Assembly: GCA_012513395.1 (NCBI GenBank)
Contig: JAAZCH010000279.1
Coordinates: forward strand, 1 to 14,249
Source of the DNA: Tissierellia bacterium
GTDB lineage: Bacteria; Bacillota_A; Clostridia; Tissierellales; Peptoniphilaceae
Length of the DNA stretch: 14,249 nt
Direction of reading: 5' to 3'
The notes beneath the pieces were generated by a model. The model had not been told where the DNA came from. It searched no databases and was given only the letters and a program-made list of their open reading frames with translations. Position numbers and translations under genes: made by a program. Below are positions 1-7,508 of this stretch, one piece after another. Each line of letters starts with the position of its first letter. Position 1 is the stretch's first letter.

Positions 1-624
1 ATATGGACAGTCAGTTTCTAACATCAATCTATCCAATGGAACAGCTTTAGCTACTTCTTGGGGAACCCTAGCATTTTTAAATGTAGTAGCCCCACCCAAA
101 GTGATATAAAAACCCAACTTCATATATTCTCTCATAAGTTCAACACTTCCAGAATATAAATGCATCAATGCAGAAAAGTCTTTATTTTTTTCCTTCCTAG
201 CTTTTAAAATATCAAAAGTTTTTTGATGTGCATCTCTAGAGTGTATGACCACCGGCATCCCCAATTCTTCTGCCAAATCCAGATGTGCATGGAAGCATTT
301 CTCTTGGATTTCAGGAGAAGGACTGTCTTTGTAATAATTGTCCAGTCCTGTCTCGCCTATGGCTACAACTTTTTTCATCTGAGCCATTTTTTTAATTTCT
401 TCAAAAGTTTCTTCATTAAATTCATCTGCATAAAGTGGATGGATTCCTACTATAGCATAAACATTTTCATATTCTGTTGCAAATTCTACAGACTGCTTGC
501 TAGTTTCAACACTACTTCCACAGTTGAAAAAATAATCAATTCCATCTGCTTTTAAATTAGAAAGTATCTCATGTCTATCTTCGTCAAATTGCCTATCTTC
601 CAGATGTCCATGTGCATCTATCAT
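1..624 (-). CDS. tatD: TatD-family metal-dependent DNase, 3' end cut by window edge
   Basis: Reading the minus strand from the ATG at 624-622 gives 208 codons without a stop up to the window edge. The product begins MIDAHGHLED, with the HxH metal ligands at H5 and H7. It continues with the family signatures GETGLD (E91), VIHSRD (H128), a histidine at H155 in a MHLYSGS stretch, and ETDCPY (D205) as the last visible residues. These are the metal-binding residues of the amidohydrolase-fold TatD/YcfH 3'-5' DNases, usually about 255 residues, so roughly 45-50 residues are missing. The start overlaps the metG stop by one base (TAATG), so the gene is probably translated by coupling to metG from the same T-box controlled transcript. 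metG-tatD order is common in Firmicutes. The biological substrate is not shown by the sequence; cytosolic DNA repair or turnover is the usual view of the family. Confidence 0.93.
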   Translation of the reverse strand, partial: MIDAHGHLEDRQFDEDRHEILSNLKADGIDYFFNCGSSVETSKQSVEFATEYENVYAIVGIHPLYADEFNEETFEEIKKMAQMKKVVAIGETGLDNYYKDSPSPEIQEKCFHAHLDLAEELGMPVVIHSRDAHQKTFDILKARKEKNKDFSALMHLYSGSVELMREYMKLGFYITLGGATTFKNARVPQEVAKAVPLDRLMLETDCPY

Positions 625-2612
625 TAATCCACCCTCGCTCCATCTACAATATCTTCTGACACAGTAGCTAATGTGAGATTTCCATCTTCGTCTTGGGCAG
701 CTAAAAGCATTCCAGCCGATTCTATTCCTCGGAAATTATGAGGTTTAAGATTATCTATAATTAAAATTTTTCTGCCTTCCAGCTCTTCTGGAGTATAGTA
801 CTCTTTTATGCTAGATACTAAAGTCTTTCTTCTGTTTCCAATTTTTAATTTTAAAACATAAAGTCTATCAGCATTTGGATGATTTTCACATTTTTCTATT
901 AACGCTACTTTGATATCCAATTTTGCAAAATCATCTAAAGTGATTTCAGGCTTAATTTGATCTTCTTCTGACTCTTCAGCTTCTTCAATCACTGCTGAAC
1001 CAGATGAATCTTTTCTCTTTTCTGCATCTCTAGATTCTATTAGCTCTTCATTTCTCCTAACCATCTCTTCCATTTCCACTTCAACATCTAATCTTGGGAA
1101 AATTATTTCTTTCTTTTCCACTTTTGTACCAGACTTTGTAAGTCCCCATTTAGATGCTTCTTCAATAGTAGGAATCTCTGTTAGTCCTAGTTGTTCTCTA
1201 ATTTTTAAACTTGTTTCAGTTAAAATCGGATAAAGAATTACGCTAATAACTCTTAAGGATTCAGCTAAATTATATAAAACAGTATTTATTCTGTCTTTGT
1301 TTTCATCTTTTGCAATTATCCAAGGCTCTGTTTCGTCTACGTATTTATTAGTTCTACGAATTAACGTCCACAATGTTTCCAAGCTTTCAGAGAAATTATA
1401 ATCTACCATAGATTCTTCTACTTTTCCCATTATAGATAATGCTAAATCTTTTAATTCATTGTCTATTTCATTGTATTCTGCTGGCGCATTTATGATTCCA
1501 TCATTGTATTTTTCAATCATAGATACTGTTCTAGAAACTAAATTTCCTAAATCATTTGCCAAATCAGAATTCAATCTATTTAAGAACTTTTCTCTAGTAA
1601 AGGACCCATCATATCCAAAAGTGAATTCACGAAGTAAAAAGTATTTCAGTGCATCCACGCCATAAGTTTCTACTATTGGTTCTGGATAATAAATATTTCT
1701 CTTGGACTTACTCATCTTTTCATTGTCAAATAAAATCCAGCCGTGCCCGAATATTTGTTGGGGCAACTCTATTCCAAGTGCCATCAATATGGCAGGCCAA
1801 ATTACAGCATGAAATCTTACTATTTCCTTACCTACAAAATGTGTAGTATTTGGCCAATACTTGTTAAATTTCTCCTCATCAGTTCCATAACCTAGTGCTG
1901 TCAAATAACAAGAAAGTGCATCTATCCATACGTAAATGACGTGCTTGTCATCAAAGGGAACTTTAATTCCCCAATCAAAACTGCTTCTGCTTACGCTTAA
2001 ATCGTCAAGCCCATCCTTTAGAAAGTTGTTAACCATTTCATGTTCCCTAGTTTTAGGCATAATAAACTTTTCATTGTCTTGGTAGTATTTTAAAAGTGCA
2101 TCTCTATATTTTGAAAGTCTGAAAAAGTAACTTTCTTCTTTTTGCATTTGAACTGGTCTGTGACAGTCTGGGCAGTTGTGATCTTCGTCTAATTGCTTTT
2201 CGGTCCAAAAAGATTCACAAGGTGTACAATAAAATCCTTCGTACTCGCCTTTGTAGATGTCGCCTTGGTCGTATAATTGTTGAAATATTTGTTGCACATT
2301 TTTTGCATGCTGCTCATCAGTAGATCTTATAAAGAAATCATTGTGGATACCTAATGTTTTCCATAGTTTTTTTGTCGATTCTACAATTGGGTCAATATAA
2401 TCTTTAGGGTTTTCATATCCCATTTCATGAGCCTTCGTTTGCAATTTTTGTCCGTGTTCATCTGTCCCAGTAGTAAACAAGACGTCATATCCTTGAAACT
2501 GTCTAAACTTTTTAATCGAATCCACTGCCATTGTGCAGTAAGTATGTCCAATGTGTAGATTGTCATTGGGATAATATATCGGTGTCGTAATATAAAGGGT
2601 TTTGTCTGTCAT
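624..2612 (-). CDS. metG: Methionyl-tRNA synthetase (MetRS) with C-terminal tRNA-binding domain
   Basis: The cytosolic enzyme charges tRNA-Met with methionine using ATP. The class I Rossmann catalytic domain shows HIGH at residues 20-23 and KMSKS at 299-303. The inserted zinc knuckle has C129, C132, C147 and C150 (two CxxC pairs). An anticodon-binding helical domain follows. A charged, Glu-rich linker leads to a C-terminal EMAP/Trbp-like tRNA-binding domain of about 100 residues (starting near LDDFAKLDIKVA). With the start at 2612 the protein has 662 residues, normal for the family. The open frame reaches an in-frame ATG at 2636, eight codons upstream, but AGGAGG at 2617-2622 lies inside that extension at ideal distance from 2612, and the T-box terminator abuts it. 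Therefore 2612 is chosen. The stop overlaps the tatD start. Confidence 0.98.
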   Translation of the reverse strand: MTDKTLYITTPIYYPNDNLHIGHTYCTMAVDSIKKFRQFQGYDVLFTTGTDEHGQKLQTKAHEMGYENPKDYIDPIVESTKKLWKTLGIHNDFFIRSTDEQHAKNVQQIFQQLYDQGDIYKGEYEGFYCTPCESFWTEKQLDEDHNCPDCHRPVQMQKEESYFFRLSKYRDALLKYYQDNEKFIMPKTREHEMVNNFLKDGLDDLSVSRSSFDWGIKVPFDDKHVIYVWIDALSCYLTALGYGTDEEKFNKYWPNTTHFVGKEIVRFHAVIWPAILMALGIELPQQIFGHGWILFDNEKMSKSKRNIYYPEPIVETYGVDALKYFLLREFTFGYDGSFTREKFLNRLNSDLANDLGNLVSRTVSMIEKYNDGIINAPAEYNEIDNELKDLALSIMGKVEESMVDYNFSESLETLWTLIRRTNKYVDETEPWIIAKDENKDRINTVLYNLAESLRVISVILYPILTETSLKIREQLGLTEIPTIEEASKWGLTKSGTKVEKKEIIFPRLDVEVEMEEMVRRNEELIESRDAEKRKDSSGSAVIEEAEESEEDQIKPEITLDDFAKLDIKVALIEKCENHPNADRLYVLKLKIGNRRKTLVSSIKEYYTPEELEGRKILIIDNLKPHNFRGIESAGMLLAAQDEDGNLTLATVSEDIVDGARVD

Positions 2613-2616
2613 AATT

Positions 2617-2622
2617 CCTCCT
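2617..2622 (-). promoter_or_regulatory. metG ribosome binding site (AGGAGG) that decides the start
   Basis: On the minus strand a perfect AGGAGG stands four bases before the ATG at 2612 and would be inside the coding sequence if the upstream ATG at 2636 were used. It supports the shorter protein. Confidence 0.85.
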
Positions 2623-2637
2623 AAATTAATTTTCAAT

Positions 2638-2665
2638 AAAAAAACTCCGTCAAAAGAGACGAAGT
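2638..2665 (-). terminator. Conditional terminator of the metG T-box
   Basis: On the minus strand ACTTCGTC and GACGGAGT form an 8-bp stem with one G-T wobble, a TCTTTT loop, and a run of seven T. It lies right after the T-box element and only about 15 bases before the metG Shine-Dalgarno, as expected for transcription attenuation. Confidence 0.9.
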
Positions 2666-2832
2666 AATCCGCGGTTCCACTCTAATTATCTATTTACATA
2701 GATCAGCTCTTACTCTTAACGCGAGTTTAACGGCAAAAGCGAAAATGGAGCCATCTTCAATAAACATCTACATTGACTTGCACCAACCGTCAACTCTCTA
2801 GTTTCGAATGGTTATTTACTCTTTCCATCTAT
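2638..2832 (-). promoter_or_regulatory. T-box riboswitch, methionine-specific, leader of metG
   Basis: On the minus strand the leader contains the conserved T-box AGAGTGGAACCGCGG (2669-2683), whose UGGA bulge pairs with the free acceptor end of uncharged tRNA. The Stem I base pairs AGATGGA (2824-2830) with TCCATTT (2743-2749). The conserved apical GGTTGGTG is at 2781-2788, flanked by TTGAC/GTCAA. Directly before the closing 3' strand, GAAGATGGCTCC (2747-2758) places ATG (2752-2754) in the specifier position, which fits methionine and the downstream metG. The antiterminator would pair AGAG before the UGGA bulge with CTCT, which is shared with the terminator. From family knowledge, uncharged tRNA-Met stabilises the antiterminator and switches on metG-tatD. 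The secondary structure was paired by hand only. Confidence 0.93.
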
Positions 2833-2851
2833 ATCTTTAAATATAAGTAAA

Positions 2852-2880
2852 ATTATATAATATTAAAAGGTTTTTGTAAA
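2852..2880 (-). promoter_or_regulatory. Promoter of the T-box-metG-tatD transcript
   Basis: On the minus strand TTTACA (2875-2880) and TATAAT (2852-2857) are spaced by exactly 17 bp, a near-consensus sigma-A promoter. The predicted transcription start, near 2845, precedes the T-box Stem I. The promoter lies just beyond the comF stop codon, so metG-tatD has its own promoter separate from the recD2-comF unit. Read-through from comF is not excluded, since no terminator separates them. Confidence 0.85.
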
Positions 2881-2890
2881 GTCATCTATT

Positions 2891-3517
2891 TTAAGTCGTA
2901 GTAGCTATTGACAATACTATTACAGTTTTTGCTCCATGATTTTTTAGGATTTTAGAACATTCCTCCACGGTAGCACCTGTCGTTATCATATCGTCAACTA
3001 ATAATATGCTCTTGCCTTCTATTTTTTCTTGGTTCTCAATTGCAAATGCTCCTGATAAATTTGTTTTTCGCTCCCCACTGTCCAGTCTCGCCTGCTCCTC
3101 AGTAAATTTAGGTTTTAGCAATACATCAGTATAGTTTTCTCTTTTAAGATTAATTGATAAGTACTCAGTCAATAAATCTATTTGATTGAAACCTCTTTTT
3201 AACAATGTTTTTTTGTGAAGGGGAATTGGAATGATTGCATCAAACTTACTATAAAGTTTTAAGTTTAAAATTTTCTCTAATAGCAATTCTGAAAATAGTA
3301 AATAAAAATATCTTTGATTTCCAAATTTATAGCGTCGCAACACTTCGCTTACTAGTGGAGAATAATAAAAACAAGAATGCGCTTCGTCTACATATTCGAA
3401 TCCTTTTACCACCTTTTCTTTTTTAGGTATTAAAATATTATAGCAATCATCACAAATAGTAAGATGTGTATTCGTCTTTCTATCGCATATTAAACAATTT
3501 TTCTTCTTCAGTTTCAT
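2891..3517 (-). CDS. comF: ComF-family phosphoribosyltransferase-like protein
   Basis: The 208-residue protein has an N-terminal zinc-ribbon with C8, C11, C22 and C25. A type I phosphoribosyltransferase fold follows, with the PRPP loop ILLVDDMITTGAT at 171-183 and the ComF signatures KRGFNQ (107-112) and QARL...N...GAF (142-158). ComF/GntX proteins are cytosolic. B. subtilis ComFC is needed for efficient transformation and is thought to act on incoming ssDNA; no enzymatic substrate is established. Length is typical. The start lies 38 bases inside the recD2 coding region, and the preceding AGGAT on the minus strand can serve as a Shine-Dalgarno. This implies tight co-translation with the helicase. 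The partner gene comFA is not in the window. Confidence in the family is high; its role in DNA uptake in this organism is inference. Confidence 0.93.
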   Translation of the reverse strand: MKLKKKNCLICDRKTNTHLTICDDCYNILIPKKEKVVKGFEYVDEAHSCFYYSPLVSEVLRRYKFGNQRYFYLLFSELLLEKILNLKLYSKFDAIIPIPLHKKTLLKRGFNQIDLLTEYLSINLKRENYTDVLLKPKFTEEQARLDSGERKTNLSGAFAIENQEKIEGKSILLVDDMITTGATVEECSKILKNHGAKTVIVLSIATTT

Positions 3518-5732
3518 CTTGGATAATCCTACTATATTCTTTAATTTTCCCTTCCAGTCCTGTGTATCTTTGACTCATAAAAGTATTGGCTATCATGGAT
3601 TGAAGTCTTTCTTCTTTTCCCACGAGTACTAAGAGCTTTTTCGCTCTCGTAATTGCCGTATAGATTAAATTTCTATTGGCCAATATTTCTGGAGCATAAT
3701 GAATAGGTATTACAACTGCTGGAAATTCACTTCCTTGGGATTTATGAATAGTAATTGCATAAGCTAAATTCAATTCTTTAACATTTTCTTCTCCGTATTC
3801 CACTTCCTTATCGTCAAAATTTACAACTAGAGTATTATTGAAGGGATCAATTTCGGTAATATATCCTATGTCTCCATTGTATATTCCCATACCACTGTCA
3901 TATACTATTCTATCTGAGGTATATGCTTTCCATTCAGTTTGGTAATTGTTTTTAGTTTGCATCACCTTATCTCCCACTCTGAATAGGGATTCTCCAATGA
4001 TCATTTCATTTTTAGAATAATCAGGAGGATTAATAGATTGTTGCAATTCATAATTTAAATTTTGTACACCTGATGTTCCTTTTTTCATAGGCGCTAAAAC
4101 TTGAATGTCTTGAAGTACATCCAAACCATAAAACTTAGGCAGCCTCTCGCTAACTAATTCCTTAATTATCTCTACCGTTTTGCTTTCATTTTCCGATGAG
4201 ATCATAAAAAAATCGCTATCTTTAGTGTTCATAACGGGAAATGAGCCCTCATTTATTCTATGGGCATTTTCGACTATGGTACTGCCTTCTGTCTGTCTAA
4301 ATATGGTATCTAATCTTACTATGTCTATTTGCATAGAAGATATTAAATCTTTTAAAACATTTCCCGGTCCTACTGAAGGAATTTGATTTACGTCTCCTAG
4401 CATTACTATTCTCACCTTGGGCTTTACTGCTTTTAAAAGTTCTGAAAGTAAGATTGTATCCACCATACTCATCTCGTCTACAATTATCATATCCTGGTCT
4501 AATGGATTTTCTTCATTTCTTCCAAATTCCATAAAATTTCCGTTAAATTGATATTCCAATAGTCTATGGATAGTCTGGGAAGTTTTTCCAGTTGCTTCTT
4601 CCATTCTTTTTGCTGCCCTCCCAGTGGGTGCAGTAAGGGCGTAGTTAAGTCCCATCTCTTCTGCAATTCTCAAAATTGACTTCAAGGTTGTAGTCTTTCC
4701 TGTTCCAGGTCCACCTGTAATAATCAAAACTCTTCTCTCAAAAGCATGTTTAATGGCCTTTTTTTGTTGTTCTCCAAATTCTATATTATCTAAAGACTCA
4801 ATCATTCTGATTCTAGAGTCTATGTCAATACTTGGTAAATAGGTGGATTTTTTGTTTATAATATTTATTTTCATGCCAATTAGATTTTCCGCACTATTAA
4901 GAGCGCTTATATATGCTCGTTCTTCACCATTGGATATTACCACTTGCACACTTCTGTTGATGGCAAATTCATTGACAGCATTATCTATATCTGTTCTATT
5001 TAAACGCAAGAAATCTGAAGTTCTGTTTTTTAAATTATTGAGAGGAAGATAACAATGCCCTTCGTTACCTGAATTTCCTAAAAGATATACCATTGCTGCT
5101 TCTATTCGATTTACGTCGTTTTCTAAGACTCCCGATTCTTTAGCTATGGCATCTGCAGTTCTAAATCCTATTCCGCTATTTTCATCTATTAGTCTATATG
5201 GATTTTTTTTGATAATCTCCAAAACCCCTTCGCCGTAACGAGCAAATAATTTGTGACCTAGGGCAGTTCCAATTCCATAATTCGCAAGTTCAATCATAAC
5301 ATCTCTTAAATCCGTTTGTTGATTGAAAGATGCCATGATTTTCTCGTAAGTTTTCTTCCCTATTCCAGAAACTTCCATAAGTCTCTCAGGAGAGTTTTTG
5401 AAAATATCGTATGTATCTTCACCAAATTTTTTTATTATATTATCAGCCAGTACTGGACCTATGTGGGATACTGCTCCACTTTTTAAATAGGCTTCCATAC
5501 TGTTAGAATATGAAGTATCTGCATTGAGGATGCGCTTTACTTGGAATTGTTCCCCAAATTTTTTATGGTATACCATATCCCCACTTAATTTTAATTCCAC
5601 ACCTATAGGTTGATATGAAAAATAACCGACGATGGTAAGCATACCATCCTCGGTGGAAATTCTAGCTACTGTATATGAGTTTTCATTGTTTCTGTAGACA
5701 ATACTCTCTAGAGTACCCTCTATCACTATCAT
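3480..5732 (-). CDS. recD2: RecD2-like ATP-dependent DNA helicase (SF1B)
   Basis: This 750-residue protein matches the RecD2 (B. subtilis YrrC, Deinococcus RecD2) type found in bacteria without RecBC. An N-terminal OB-like region is followed by helix-hairpin-helix segments (SGIGKK near 122, GIGFRTADAIA at 187-197). The helicase core starts with the Q-motif (FGEQQKKAI near 319) and Walker A GGPGTGKT (340-347). It continues with motif Ia TAPTGRAAKR (367-376), Walker B VDEMSM (418-423), motif III LGDVNQIPSVGPG (445-457), FRQ (478-480), motif V TIHKSQGSEF (661-670) and motif VI YTAITRAKK (691-699). All catalytic motifs are intact. RecD2 enzymes unwind DNA 5'-3' from ssDNA tails and act in replication and repair. 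The start lies four bases after the ydbC-like stop, with GGAG inside that gene's last codons as ribosome binding site. Its 3' end overlaps comF. Confidence 0.96.
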   Translation of the reverse strand: MIVIEGTLESIVYRNNENSYTVARISTEDGMLTIVGYFSYQPIGVELKLSGDMVYHKKFGEQFQVKRILNADTSYSNSMEAYLKSGAVSHIGPVLADNIIKKFGEDTYDIFKNSPERLMEVSGIGKKTYEKIMASFNQQTDLRDVMIELANYGIGTALGHKLFARYGEGVLEIIKKNPYRLIDENSGIGFRTADAIAKESGVLENDVNRIEAAMVYLLGNSGNEGHCYLPLNNLKNRTSDFLRLNRTDIDNAVNEFAINRSVQVVISNGEERAYISALNSAENLIGMKINIINKKSTYLPSIDIDSRIRMIESLDNIEFGEQQKKAIKHAFERRVLIITGGPGTGKTTTLKSILRIAEEMGLNYALTAPTGRAAKRMEEATGKTSQTIHRLLEYQFNGNFMEFGRNEENPLDQDMIIVDEMSMVDTILLSELLKAVKPKVRIVMLGDVNQIPSVGPGNVLKDLISSMQIDIVRLDTIFRQTEGSTIVENAHRINEGSFPVMNTKDSDFFMISSENESKTVEIIKELVSERLPKFYGLDVLQDIQVLAPMKKGTSGVQNLNYELQQSINPPDYSKNEMIIGESLFRVGDKVMQTKNNYQTEWKAYTSDRIVYDSGMGIYNGDIGYITEIDPFNNTLVVNFDDKEVEYGEENVKELNLAYAITIHKSQGSEFPAVVIPIHYAPEILANRNLIYTAITRAKKLLVLVGKEERLQSMIANTFMSQRYTGLEGKIKEYSRIIQDETEEEKLFNMR

Positions 5733-5736
5733 TTAT

Positions 5737-5958
5737 CTACTCCAATGCTGAATCTATTAACTCTTTTAATGCCTTTAGTTCATCTATCGTAAAAGTTATT
5801 CCTTTTCCCATCTTTTCATGATTGGGATCCCACTCTCTTATATCAAATTTAGGTTCTGCGCCATTCCAGCTAACGAAATTCAATTCCTTAGTCCAGCCAG
5901 ATGCTTTTTCTGAAATCACTCCTGCTTTTTCTATTATTTCAAATTTAAACTCTGCCAT
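5737..5958 (-). CDS. ydbC: YdbC/PC4-like small ssDNA-binding protein
   Basis: The 73-residue product (MAEFKFEIIEKAGVIS...) matches the short bacterial YdbC family, which shares the fold of the eukaryotic coactivator PC4. The Lactococcus YdbC protein is known to bind single-stranded DNA as a dimer. Features include an N-terminal beta region with aromatic residues (W22, W31), the KFDIREWDPNHEKMGKGITFT segment split around residues 37-57 and typical of the family, and a C-terminal helix (DELKALKELIDSAL) that would form the dimer interface. A clear GGAGG precedes the ATG. The gene is the first of a unit with recD2 and comF, spaced four bases from recD2, which fits a role in ssDNA handling. The recognition is from memory of the family, without an alignment. 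Confidence 0.85.
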   Translation of the reverse strand: MAEFKFEIIEKAGVISEKASGWTKELNFVSWNGAEPKFDIREWDPNHEKMGKGITFTIDELKALKELIDSALE

Positions 5959-6017
5959 AATACCTCCAAATTTTTTAAAAAAATTAATGCTTTACCTATA
6001 TAGGATACACCAAAGTA

Positions 6018-6046
6018 CTAATATTTTCATTAAAATTTTTTACCAA
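6018..6046 (-). promoter_or_regulatory. Possible weak promoter for ydbC-recD2-comF
   Basis: On the minus strand TTGGTA (6041-6046) and TATTAG (6018-6023) are 17 bp apart, each matching four of six consensus bases. Some promoter must lie in this 110-base divergent gap, and this is the best pair I found. Its -35 box is just upstream of the -10 of the opposite promoter, so the two could interfere. Confidence 0.3.
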
Positions 6047-6048
6047 TA

Positions 6049-6057
6049 TGATATAAT
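6049..6057 (+). promoter_or_regulatory. Extended -10 promoter of the flavin reductase-EamA pair
   Basis: TGATATAAT (TGn plus a perfect TATAAT) is present without a convincing -35 box, typical of extended -10 promoters. The predicted start, near 6063-6064, leaves only about a dozen bases before the chosen ATG at 6075, just enough for the GGGTGAT ribosome binding site. Confidence 0.6.
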
Positions 6058-6074
6058 TATCACGGGTGATGATT

Positions 6075-6575
6075 ATGAAAGAAATTAAAATTCAAGACTT
6101 TAACGAAAATGTATTTAAACTAATTGGAGACGATTGGTTGCTCATTAACAGCTACAACGAAGAAAAAGTAAACTCAATGACCGCATCTTGGGGAGGATTA
6201 GGATTTTTATGGAATAAAAATGTAGCCTATATCTTCGTCAGACCACAAAGATATACCCAAGAACTACTTCCTAACAACGAATATTTTTCTATAAGCGTTT
6301 TAGGCGAAGAATTTAGGAAAGAATTAAACTATTTGGGAAGTGCCTCAGGTAGAGATGAAGACAAATTAGAAAAAGCTGGACTTACAATTGAAAAGGACGA
6401 AAATGGAGCTCCTATTTTAAAAGAAGCTAGGCTAAATATTATGGTTAAAAAACTACTCTGTCAGCAATTTTCAGAAGAATCATTTATCGAAAAAAGCTTA
6501 GTGGACAAACACTATCCCAATAAAGATTTTCATTATATGTATGTAGTGGAAGTTCTAAAGATAATTGAAAATTAA
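6075..6575 (+). CDS. Flavin reductase-like FMN-binding protein
   Basis: The 166-residue protein begins MKEIKIQDFNENVFKLIG. It shows the split-barrel flavin reductase/flavoredoxin pattern: NSMTASWGGLGFLWNKN, then FVRPQRYTQELL, an acidic spacer and the FSISVL strand. Proteins of this family bind FMN or FAD and use NAD(P)H or reduced partners in the cytosol; the small clostridial members have no assigned substrate. In-frame starts exist at 6066 (GTG), 6069 and 6075. I choose 6075 because GGGTGAT (6064-6070) serves as its ribosome binding site, and the predicted transcription start leaves no room for the earlier ones. It is followed three bases later by an EamA transporter, so the two are co-transcribed. 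Whether they are functionally linked is not evident. Confidence 0.85.
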   Translation: MKEIKIQDFNENVFKLIGDDWLLINSYNEEKVNSMTASWGGLGFLWNKNVAYIFVRPQRYTQELLPNNEYFSISVLGEEFRKELNYLGSASGRDEDKLEKAGLTIEKDENGAPILKEARLNIMVKKLLCQQFSEESFIEKSLVDKHYPNKDFHYMYVVEVLKIIEN

Positions 6576-6578
6576 ATA

Positions 6579-7469
6579 ATGAAAATTGGCGAAATTGCAG
6601 CACTAGGTGCAGCCTTAAGTTGGACTATAAATGGAATGATTATAGGAAATATCGGGAGAAATTTAAAGGCAAATACGATAAACTTGATAAGATTATCCTT
6701 TGGATTAATTTTTTTAAGCATCTTCACTTTATTTACAGCTGGAGAAGTTTTCCCTTTTGAAGCTCCCTCTGCATCATTTTTGTATCTAGGAATTTCTGGG
6801 ATAATAGGATTTGCTATTGGAGATTTTTTCTTTATCTCATCTATACAGACAATAGGGCCGAGGTTTGGAATGCTTATGCTATCCACAAGCCCTATACTCA
6901 CAGCAATTCTGGATTACATATTATTTGGCGTTAAGCTATCACTCCTAGGATATTTAGGAATAGTATTAACCATAATTGGCATTGGAATAGTTGTCCTCTC
7001 ACAAAGGGATAGTAATAAAATTATAGATAAAAAGATGCTTATTAGTGGATTAATCTTTGGAATTTTAGCAGCCACAGGCCAAAGTGTCGGAACAATATTT
7101 AGCAAATTGGGAATGAGTTCCATAGGAGCCTTTCAAGCAACCCAGCTTCGTATAGCAGGCGGTCTCTTGGCAATGATAGTCATACATTTTTTTACAAAAG
7201 ACAGAGATAAATTGCTTGTCGCAATAAAAGACAAATCAATTGTCAGTAAGATGTCCATAGCAGGATTTTTAGGACCTGCGTTGGGAGTAGGACTTTCACT
7301 TTTGGCATTAAAATATACATCAGCAGGTGTAGCTGCTACGCTTACATCCACCATGCCGATTATGATTTTGCCATTTTCTATATTTTATTATAAGGAAAAA
7401 ATAAGCGTTGCAGAAATTCTAGGAACTATAATGTCTATTATTGGAATAGGAATACTATTTACATTTTAA
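6579..7469 (+). CDS. EamA/DMT-superfamily transporter, 10 membrane segments
   Basis: The 296-residue, strongly hydrophobic protein shows the repeated EamA architecture. Two five-helix halves are separated by a short polar stretch (SQRDSNKIIDKK, near residues 141-152). The first half contains ALGAALSWTINGM and the GDFFFISSIQTIGPR segment typical of EamA proteins. The second contains GPALGVGLSLLALKYTSAGVAATLTSTMPIM, the characteristic repeat end. It acts in the inner membrane, usually as a metabolite or amino acid exporter; the substrate cannot be deduced. No Shine-Dalgarno is obvious before the ATG. It starts three bases after the upstream stop, so translational coupling is likely. A strong terminator follows directly after the stop. 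Confidence 0.92.
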   Translation: MKIGEIAALGAALSWTINGMIIGNIGRNLKANTINLIRLSFGLIFLSIFTLFTAGEVFPFEAPSASFLYLGISGIIGFAIGDFFFISSIQTIGPRFGMLMLSTSPILTAILDYILFGVKLSLLGYLGIVLTIIGIGIVVLSQRDSNKIIDKKMLISGLIFGILAATGQSVGTIFSKLGMSSIGAFQATQLRIAGGLLAMIVIHFFTKDRDKLLVAIKDKSIVSKMSIAGFLGPALGVGLSLLALKYTSAGVAATLTSTMPIMILPFSIFYYKEKISVAEILGTIMSIIGIGILFTF

Positions 7470-7470
7470 A

Positions 7471-7504
7471 GGCGAAGCTATCATTTGCTTCGCCCTTTGT
7501 TTTT
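7471..7504 (+). terminator. Rho-independent terminator, probably bidirectional
   Basis: GGCGAAGC (7471-7478) and GCTTCGCC (7487-7494) form a perfect 8-bp stem with an 8-base loop, followed by CTTTGTTTTT. It starts one base after the EamA stop. On the minus strand the same stem is followed by TTTAAAATGT, a poorer tail that could still stop pcp transcription. Confidence 0.9.
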
Positions 7505-7508
7505 CTAT

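Noticed and set aside
223..555. Plus-strand open frame of 110 codons
   Set aside because: It is antisense to the well supported TatD coding region and its product has no recognisable features.
6572..6901. Minus-strand open frame opposite the EamA transporter
   Set aside because: The Ile/Pro-rich product is what the complement of a hydrophobic membrane protein gene gives; no start signals.
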